64,000 nucleotides of DNA from an uncultured Chlorobiaceae bacterium. Its GTDB lineage: Bacteria > Bacteroidota > Chlorobiia > Chlorobiales > Chlorobiaceae. The translations under genes were made by a program, and so were the position numbers. Shown one piece after another: positions 56,381 to 64,000 of this stretch. The stretch is from contig CAIMPI010000033.1 of NCBI GenBank assembly GCA_903843305.1, positions 1 to 64,000 of the forward strand, read 5' to 3'. Every line of letters starts with the position of its first letter. Position 1 is the first letter of the stretch. Below the pieces are notes generated by a model. It had not been told where the DNA came from. It searched no databases and was given only the letters and a program-made list of their open reading frames with translations.

Positions 56381-57733
56381 ATGTTTAGTGATCGAAGCGC
56401 TGTTTCTGGAGAATTTCGCAGGAAGAGAGGCCTTTCAAGTGGACATCGCTTTTTCGATTGGGATAAGAATGTCGGGTATTGGTTGGCCAGCAAATTCTTT
56501 CAATGCTGCCGGGTCATTATAGCAAGTTTTTGTTTTGTCGCGGTTTTGTATGCTTATGACCTGAACGCTGTAGCGTCTGCGGCAAGCAAACCGAAAAGTT
56601 GGCTCGAGTGGGAGCAGCTCACAGGCGACTGGGGTGGCGGACGTGCAGCTCTCGCAGATCGTGGTGTTTCGCCTTACATGACTTGGACGTCGCAGATTAC
56701 TCACAGTCTCCATGGTGGTTTGCGTTCTGGCACAGATGTGGAAGGAGTAGTCGAGTTCGGTGCCGATTTCGATCTTCAGAAACTGGGTGCCTGGAACGGG
56801 GCGACGATCCATACCAGCGGATTCTGGATTCAGGATAACAACGATCCCTCCGCTGACTTTGTCGGCAACTTTGACGAGGTGAGCAATCTTGCGGCGCTGC
56901 GAAGTGTGAGATTTTATCAGGCTTATGTGAAGCAGAACTTTTTTGCTGGCAAGTTGATCGCAAAATTAGGGCAGCTCGCGCTTGACGACGACTTTATGAT
57001 TTCCTCTCAGTCGTCCATGTTCGTGAATGCCTCGTTCGGTTCATTGCCCGTTCTTTCGGCGAACACGAAGGCGCCGATTTACCCGTTGGGCGCTCTCGGC
57101 GTTTGGGCGCAGATGAATTTCACCAGTGCGTTCCGGTTGCAAATGGGCGTCTATGACGGGAATGCTGGAACTCAGACCAGTAACCGCGATGGGTTCGACT
57201 ATTCCCTGAGCAATCGCCAGGGTGCGGCCATTATGACTGAGTTTGGACTGGATGGAGGTTCAGGTACCTACAAACTTGGTGCTTTGTTCCACACTGGCGA
57301 ATTTACGGATTACCGAAACGGCGATACGCGATCAGGCAATTACGCGTTATATTTTGTGCTTGATCAGATGCTGACAGGCAATCGTGATACACCAACGCTG
57401 GGAGTGTTCCTGCGTAGTGGCCTGAGTCCGCTGGTTGGGTGCAACGAGGTCGACTGGTATGTTGATGCAGGAATTACCGATCGAGGTCTCTTCAATGGTG
57501 ACCGTATTGGAATCGGTTTCAGTCATTCCAGCTTTGCCGGAGCTTTTGTCGAGTCGCAAAGCAACTCTGGAGCCCCTGTGACTGATGCTGAATCGGTGAT
57601 TGAACTGAGCTATCAGAAACAAATTACGCACTGGAGCATGATTCAGCCAGATTTACAGTATGTCATCAATCCGCAGAATGCGGCAGCCCACAACGCTCTG
57701 GTGGCTGCTCTTCGTATGAAACTCAGCTTTTAG
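56381..57733 (+). CDS. OprB-type carbohydrate-selective porin
   Basis: A 450-residue outer-membrane porin. The OprB signature SWLEWEQLTGDWGGGRAALADRG (about residues 74-96) and repeated beta strands ending in the C-terminal MKLSF fit the family. The first 45 residues before the signal-like helix (VIIASFCFVAVLYAY) are unusual, so the true start may be further in. ATG 56381 is preferred to TTG 56369. OprB porins take up glucose or other sugars in proteobacteria; a photoautotroph using one is unusual. Confidence 0.85.
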   Translation: MFSDRSAVSGEFRRKRGLSSGHRFFDWDKNVGYWLASKFFQCCRVIIASFCFVAVLYAYDLNAVASAASKPKSWLEWEQLTGDWGGGRAALADRGVSPYMTWTSQITHSLHGGLRSGTDVEGVVEFGADFDLQKLGAWNGATIHTSGFWIQDNNDPSADFVGNFDEVSNLAALRSVRFYQAYVKQNFFAGKLIAKLGQLALDDDFMISSQSSMFVNASFGSLPVLSANTKAPIYPLGALGVWAQMNFTSAFRLQMGVYDGNAGTQTSNRDGFDYSLSNRQGAAIMTEFGLDGGSGTYKLGALFHTGEFTDYRNGDTRSGNYALYFVLDQMLTGNRDTPTLGVFLRSGLSPLVGCNEVDWYVDAGITDRGLFNGDRIGIGFSHSSFAGAFVESQSNSGAPVTDAESVIELSYQKQITHWSMIQPDLQYVINPQNAAAHNALVAALRMKLSF

Positions 57734-57736
57734 ACC

Positions 57737-58150
57737 ATGTTGCAGATTACCAGTACCATTGCCATCCCTGATGACGAAATTGAACTCCAGACCATGCGAG
57801 CGCAGGGGGCGGGCGGCCAGAATGTCAACAAGGTCGAAACCGCTGTGCATCTGCGTTTTGACATCAAAGCCTCATCACTCCCCGATGATTTTCTTGAAAA
57901 ACTGCTGCTTCTGAAAGATCATCGCCTCTCGAAGGATGGCGTAATCATCATCAAAGCGCAACGGTACCGTTCACAGGAGAAAAACCGGACGGATGCCATA
58001 TTACGCCTGCAAGCGCTGCTTCAGCGAGCTGCTCAACCCGTCAAAAAACGCAAAGCCACATCACCGACGAAAAGCTCGAAGGAGCGACGCATCGAGAGCA
58101 AGGTGAAACGAGGAGCCGTGAAGGCAACAAGAGGGCCGGTGGATTATTGA
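57737..58150 (+). CDS. arfB: Alternative ribosome-rescue factor (class I release-factor-like)
   Basis: A 137-residue hydrolase of the YaeJ/ArfB family. It releases nascent peptides from ribosomes stalled without a stop codon. GGQ is at residues 26-28 in AQGAGGQNVNK, and the basic C-terminal tail (about 100-137, KKRKATSP...) is needed to bind the mRNA channel. It lies 3 bases after the porin stop and could share its transcript. It backs up SmpB/tmRNA, whose smpB is at 12.1 kb. Confidence 0.93.
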   Translation: MLQITSTIAIPDDEIELQTMRAQGAGGQNVNKVETAVHLRFDIKASSLPDDFLEKLLLLKDHRLSKDGVIIIKAQRYRSQEKNRTDAILRLQALLQRAAQPVKKRKATSPTKSSKERRIESKVKRGAVKATRGPVDY

Positions 58151-58171
58151 TGGCCCCATTGGAATAACTTT

Positions 58172-60715
<2,544 letters not shown>

Positions 60716-60858
60716 GTCTTTTATCCTTCACAGTCTGCAGTTTTATCAAAAAAGCACGGAATTTTCTTTTCGTGTTATTTGATTCTGTATTACTGAAGTT
60801 TGCCCCCTGCGCTCTTCATAACCCCCACTGCGCTCTGAATCGGGAGGACTTTTTTGTC

Positions 60859-60890
60859 GCTACCAACATCCCGTCCCTCCGGGGCTTGAA
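60859..60890 (+). repeat. Dispersed palindromic repeat, copy 2
   Basis: Core CGCTACCAACATCCCGTCCC followed by TCCGGGGCTTGAA, the same orientation as the copy at 4698 and about 85% identical in the core. Confidence 0.75.
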
Positions 60891-61267
60891 AACAATGTGC
60901 ATTTCCTAAAGTGCCGTAGGTATGACATCTTGGTAGAAATCTTATTGAATTGTTCCCCAGGAAACACCTTCTAACCCCTTTTATTCTTAGTATGATACAA
61001 TTTATTTTACAACACAGTTACAATACAATAAGTTTTCAGCCCTTTCAAAAGTCCTTATCCCTTGGGTATTCCTCTTTTCATCAACAAGCAAGAAGCCTTT
61101 TCCCGTCGTTCAGGGTGCTCCAATAGCTGCTGAGGGAACAAGTTTGGTTGGTGAGCGGTGAAAAATTTTGTAGAATGATGTGTGTTAAGTGCTCTGAAAA
61201 ACTCTTTTTTTATGACATTGCTCGACACTCAATCCTCTGAGATGTTGAGGGGAACCAATTGGTAATA

Positions 61268-61313
61268 TCCAGCGGCTTGGTTTTATGGCAGGCGAGATTT
61301 CTGTACCTGAGAA
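61268..61313 (+). pseudogene. Fragment of a Phd-type antitoxin gene
   Basis: In frame this stretch encodes QRLGFMAGEISVPE, nearly the same as QRLGFMAGQISVPE in the gene at 62502; about 40 of 43 bases match. Both ends diverge at once, and no start, DNA-binding part or toxin remain. It is a remnant of a second antitoxin copy. Confidence 0.75.
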
Positions 61314-61381
61314 ACTCATTTTGAAATGCCACTCCAGTCCGTGGGGCCACAAAAAAAGAAGGAGGGTGGCCTTGTTCTTTT

Positions 61382-61412
61382 CTACCAACATCTCATCCCT
61401 ACGGGATTTCAG
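61382..61412 (+). repeat. Dispersed palindromic repeat, copy 3
   Basis: Core CTACCAACATCTCATCCCTA followed by CGGGATTTCAG, with the same CCTTGTTCTTT flank as copy 1. The CCCTACGGG centre is palindromic, with compensating changes (CCC/GGG kept while the arms differ). Confidence 0.7.
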
Positions 61413-61427
61413 AAAATGCTCTTTGTT

Positions 61428-61459
61428 TTCCAGCCCCTGCGGGGCGGCATATTGGTAGC
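61428..61459 (-). repeat. Dispersed palindromic repeat, copy 4 (inverted)
   Basis: On the minus strand it reads GCTACCAATATGCCGCCCCG followed by CAGGGGCTGGAA, inverted relative to copy 3, which lies 15 bases away. Copies 3 and 4 therefore form a larger inverted pair, as in BIME-type composites. Confidence 0.75.
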
Positions 61460-61868
61460 AAAAAAACCCTTTCTCCCTCTCTTTTTCGGAGGTAGAAGTG
61501 GCATGTCAAAAAGAGTTTCTCAGGAAGGATTGCGAATCCACAATGAAGGTTTTTCAACGAGTAAAGTTTGTCTTTTGCATTGAAAAGTTGGTAAATGACT
61601 ATATTTCCTGCAACTGTTTTCAGGTTTACCTCTGAAGAACAACTTGACGCCGATTTATGCCCAAGCTATTTCCTTCCCTGAATTGCATCAGGAGCAAGGT
61701 TTGATGCAGAACCTCGAAACAGCTACTTTTTGTAAGGTATCGCTTATATTACTTTTTAAAAGCTGCTGAAAGCTTTTTCATTAGGGTTAATTCAAGAGAG
61801 CCTGTTTTTGGCCTGCACGTCAGGCAGAACAAGGAGTAGTTGCTCAACATAATCGTAAAGAGATCGTC

Positions 61869-62093
61869 ATGAAGACTCATACTGTTTCTGTATTTGATCT
61901 GACTCCACCAGAGAAGCTGCAGTTGGTTGAAGATCTCTGGGATGATCTGGCCGCCACACCGGCAGATGTTCCTCTCTATGAATGGCAGAAAAAAGAGTTG
62001 GCTCGTCGAAAGGCTAACCTGATGAACAACCCGGCGTCAGGACTTTCCTGGGCAGAGGTAAAACTCAAAGTACGTAGTCGTTATGTCCTATAA
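61869..62093 (+). CDS. Type II antitoxin, addiction-module component family
   Basis: A 74-residue acidic protein. The sequence LTPPEKLQLVEDLWDDLAATP and LSWAEVKLKVRSRY matches the small addiction-module component family (TIGR02574-type) that pairs with ParE/RelE toxins. It overlaps the toxin gene by 11 bases, the usual arrangement. It should wrap around and neutralise the toxin. Confidence 0.85.
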   Translation: MKTHTVSVFDLTPPEKLQLVEDLWDDLAATPADVPLYEWQKKELARRKANLMNNPASGLSWAEVKLKVRSRYVL

Positions 62094-62382
62094 TCTGATA
62101 ATCGCCCCGGAGGCACAAAAGGATGTTGATGATGCGTATTGGTGGTATGAAGATCGTCGTACCGGTTTGGGAGAGGAGTTCCTTGGTTGTGTGGATGTTT
62201 GTGTTCAGACAATTTGCCGCATCCCGGATCTCTATCCTGTAGTCCATGAGCATTATCGCCGGGCATTAGTGAGGCGGTTTCCCTATTCTGTTTTTTACGA
62301 GTTCACTCCTGAAAGTGTCACTATTTACAGCATTTTCCACTCGTCCCGAGATCCAAAGAAGTGGCACACTCTTTTGAAGTGA
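62083..62382 (+). CDS. ParE/RelE-family toxin
   Basis: A 99-residue toxin with the ParE/RelE fold. The N-terminal YNLIIAPEAQKDVDDAYWWY, the middle LVRRFPYSVFYEF and the C-terminal IFHSSRDPKKW fit the ParE-like group. The Arg in the RRFPYSVFYE segment and RDPxxW ending are typical. The pair 61869-62382 appears complete and probably active. Confidence 0.88.
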   Translation: MSYNLIIAPEAQKDVDDAYWWYEDRRTGLGEEFLGCVDVCVQTICRIPDLYPVVHEHYRRALVRRFPYSVFYEFTPESVTIYSIFHSSRDPKKWHTLLK

Positions 62383-62501
62383 TAGCGCAACTTTCCAAAG
62401 AGACAGAAAAAATTTGGTTCAAGAATTCCTCCTGCAAATCGTATTGAAAAGCTTTCTATTTCTTCAACCAGTCATATTCCACTTGAACAGGAGTGACAAT
62501 A

Positions 62502-62774
62502 ATGATACCGAAGATGCAGACCGTCACACTTCAAGATGCGGAAACCCAACTTGCCCGACTGGTTGAACAGGCCGCTCGTGGTGAAGCTTTTATTATCAGC
62601 AAGGCAGGGCGACCAATGGTTAAAGTGATACCCTTCGATACCACAATTGATCATGTCCAGCGGCTTGGTTTTATGGCAGGACAGATTTCTGTTCCTGAAG
62701 ATTTTGGGGTAGTAGCGAGATTGCCGCATTATTTGTTTGAGATAGTAACCGCGATTATTGAACTCACACCCTGA
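62502..62774 (+). pseudogene. Phd/YefM-type antitoxin with a C-terminal frameshift
   Basis: From ATG 62502 (AGGAG lies about 8 bases upstream) the first 68 residues match Phd-type antitoxins: LQDAETQLARLVEQAARGEA, VKVIPFD and RLGFMAGQISVPEDF. Normal homologues continue DRMGSxEIxxLF. Here the read frame instead gives GVVARLPHYLFEIV, while the neighbouring frame encodes GSSEIAALFV and a stop at 62738-62740. A deletion of a few bases near 62705 thus shifted the frame. The toxin (PIN/VapC type) normally following is absent. The first base of the next gene overlaps its stop. Confidence 0.8.
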
Positions 62775-64000
62775 TGCCCAACAAAATCTGGACAAGAATC
62801 ACCGACCGTAACAGGTGGCCCCGCAACTGGTGGTACCCTTTGCCCAAAAAGGATGGCCGTCATTCTGAGGTAGTCAAGATGCTGCATGAGAGCCATTCAA
62901 AAGCGATCAATAAAACAATGCTCTCGATTCTTGCGGTTGGGTTGTATTGTTTGCTGGCGGTTTTCAGTGCGTCCGACAAATCACTGATCGTTACAAGCAG
63001 TTCCATTCAGACACCGTTGGTTGGCACCTCTATCTCTTTTGTGGCATTTCTGAGAGTCGCGCCCATTCTTCTTGTTATTCTGACAGTCTATCTTCACATC
63101 TTTTATGGTGAATGGCTGCGACTTGAAAATAAGCGTATGGAGCTGAACATACCTTTGGCTAATACTGGTGAACCAACCATAGAGAGTTTGCCAACTATTT
63201 TCAGTATCACTGACCGTCGTCTGCCCCGTTTTGTCACCACCTTTATCTTTTACTGGTTTGTGCCGTTGATCTTGTGCATCATGGCCAATAAGACGTTTGC
63301 TCTCAAAGAGTTGATTCTTAAGATGTTCTATTTTGCCTCTGTCGTGACGCTCTCCCTTCTTTTTTTGCAGATTAATCGTTGTCCCGAAAGTAAACGGTTC
63401 TGGCGGAATGCCCCACGCTGGATACTTCTCGCTCTGCTTGTTGCGTTTATGGGTTACTTCCCCTCTGTTTCCGACTCATTCCGCAGGCCATTGAATCTCC
63501 AGCGGGAAGATCTTCATGAAGCGTGGCTGCAAGGGCTTGATTTGACCGGCGCCGACATGAGTAACGCCAATCTGAAAGGGGCGAATCTTCGGATGGCCCA
63601 GCTTTCAGGAGTTTCCCTGATCGGAGCCAATCTTCAGGGAACAAACCTCAGAGGAGCCAGTCTCAAGAAGGCTCATCTCAATGATGCCAATTTTCAGGGA
63701 GCCAATCTTGGGGGGGCTGATCTTACAGAAGCAGACCTTTTTTCTGCCAATTTCAGGGAGGTAAAGGAGATGGAGCCCTATCGAATTAAAACTGCTGAAA
63801 ATTGGAATCGCGCTTTTTACAGTAATGAGTTCATTTCGATCTTTAAACTTTCTCCAACCCACAATGAAGACCTCGAAAAAATTGGTAATTACTATGGTGG
63901 TGGGAAAATAGCTTATATCTTTCAGCCAGGTGATAAGGGTTATGTTGACGGGGAACGGCATGGCCTGATTGCCGCTGAAGCTGATCTGCCTGGAGGTTAC
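62774..64000 (+). CDS. Pentapeptide-repeat membrane protein with a DUF1566-like C-terminus (runs off the window)
   Basis: The frame opens at ATG 62774 (overlapping the previous stop, ATGA) and is still open after 409 residues. About 50 basic/aromatic residues (RNRWPRNWWYP-like) are followed by five membrane segments (about 55-72, 93-115, 158-175, 185-205 and 217-232). Then comes a pentapeptide block of about twelve repeats (240-320) such as ANLKGANLRMAQLSG and GANLQGTNLRGAS. A linker leads to YYGGGKIAYIFQPGDKGYV and HGLIAAEADLPGG, which matches the first part of DUF1566-type domains. The rest lies beyond the window. Function unknown. Confidence 0.8.
   Translation, partial: MPNKIWTRITDRNRWPRNWWYPLPKKDGRHSEVVKMLHESHSKAINKTMLSILAVGLYCLLAVFSASDKSLIVTSSSIQTPLVGTSISFVAFLRVAPILLVILTVYLHIFYGEWLRLENKRMELNIPLANTGEPTIESLPTIFSITDRRLPRFVTTFIFYWFVPLILCIMANKTFALKELILKMFYFASVVTLSLLFLQINRCPESKRFWRNAPRWILLALLVAFMGYFPSVSDSFRRPLNLQREDLHEAWLQGLDLTGADMSNANLKGANLRMAQLSGVSLIGANLQGTNLRGASLKKAHLNDANFQGANLGGADLTEADLFSANFREVKEMEPYRIKTAENWNRAFYSNEFISIFKLSPTHNEDLEKIGNYYGGGKIAYIFQPGDKGYVDGERHGLIAAEADLPGGY

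Larger units (their letters stand above)
60716..61868. other. Gene-poor accessory region with repeat copies and gene fragments
   Basis: About 1150 bases that contain three copies of the dispersed repeat and a fragment of a Phd-type antitoxin gene, both listed separately. Short open frames here are not protein-like. The mgtA promoter should lie in the first 200 bases. The mix of repeats and broken genes marks an insertion hotspot. Confidence 0.65.

Noticed and set aside
60716-61100. Searched for an M-box magnesium riboswitch upstream of mgtA
   Set aside because: No recognisable three-helix M-box core or terminator/antiterminator pair was visible by eye.
61321-61583. Short frames through the repeat-rich stretch
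   Set aside because: They follow the repeats rather than protein-like composition and have no motif.

Overview
The window is chromosomal DNA from a green sulfur bacterium (Chlorobiaceae, Chlorobium/Pelodictyon type). The strongest marker is a 74-residue protein that looks like a small chlorosome envelope protein (CsmB/CsmF type) at 34.6 kb. It fits with a homospermidine pathway, a pyruvoyl arginine decarboxylase, NadA/NadB de novo NAD synthesis, rubrerythrin and rubredoxin proteins, weak Shine-Dalgarno signals and several GTG/TTG starts. The species cannot be named from sequence reading alone.

Layout. 0-0.25 kb: three tRNA genes on the minus strand. 0.3-7.8 kb: murA, an EnvC-like M23 protein, a Yip1-like membrane protein, nadE, then nadB and pdaD on the minus strand. 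8.3-10.9 kb: homospermidine synthase and an ornithine decarboxylase-like enzyme. 10.9-17.4 kb: a minus-strand run that reads mreC-mreD-mrdA-FAD oxidase-smpB-tyrS. 17.6-17.84 kb: two copies of a 99-bp palindromic repeat. 18-22 kb: a GroES-like protein, nadA, a pentapeptide-repeat membrane protein and a TPR protein. 22-26.8 kb: a five-gene ABC exporter operon (adaptor, two ATPases, two permeases). 26.9-29.5 kb: an unknown small protein, rubrerythrin, and a double-rubredoxin/glutamate-synthase fusion. 29.6-33.7 kb: a tight operon of CHAD protein, ParA-type ATPase and PhoR-like kinase. 33.8-41 kb: a phosphatase, the chlorosome protein, then pstS, pstCAB, phoU and a second PhoU-like gene. 41.1-47 kb: an RND efflux pair and two membrane proteins. 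47-49.7 kb: a glycosyltransferase, an OB-fold DUF3127 protein with an SSB-like tail, an exonuclease and an SDR. 49.9-58.2 kb: two paralogous secreted proteins, a GH65 phosphorylase, a beta-barrel protein, a DUF4405 protein with a coupled 48-aa ORF, an OprB-type porin and arfB. 58.2-60.7 kb: an mgtA-type P-ATPase. 60.7-64 kb: an accessory tract with dispersed repeats, an intact ParE-type toxin-antitoxin pair, a frameshifted Phd-type antitoxin plus a fragment of a second copy, and a pentapeptide/DUF1566-like protein that runs off the end.

How the genes work together. The clearest theme is phosphate. A CHAD (polyphosphate-binding) protein, a ParA-type positioning ATPase and a PhoR-like kinase without a response regulator form one operon a few kb from pstS-pstCAB-phoU and a second PhoU-like protein. 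PstA carries an unusual periplasmic insertion. I infer a possible polyphosphate-granule positioning and phosphate-sensing system, which is the most interesting candidate for something undescribed. Other themes are NAD synthesis (nadE, nadB, nadA; nadC not seen), polyamines (pdaD, odc-like, hss), cell shape and wall synthesis (murA, EnvC-like, mreCD, mrdA), and oxygen defence (rubrerythrin plus the rubredoxin fusion).
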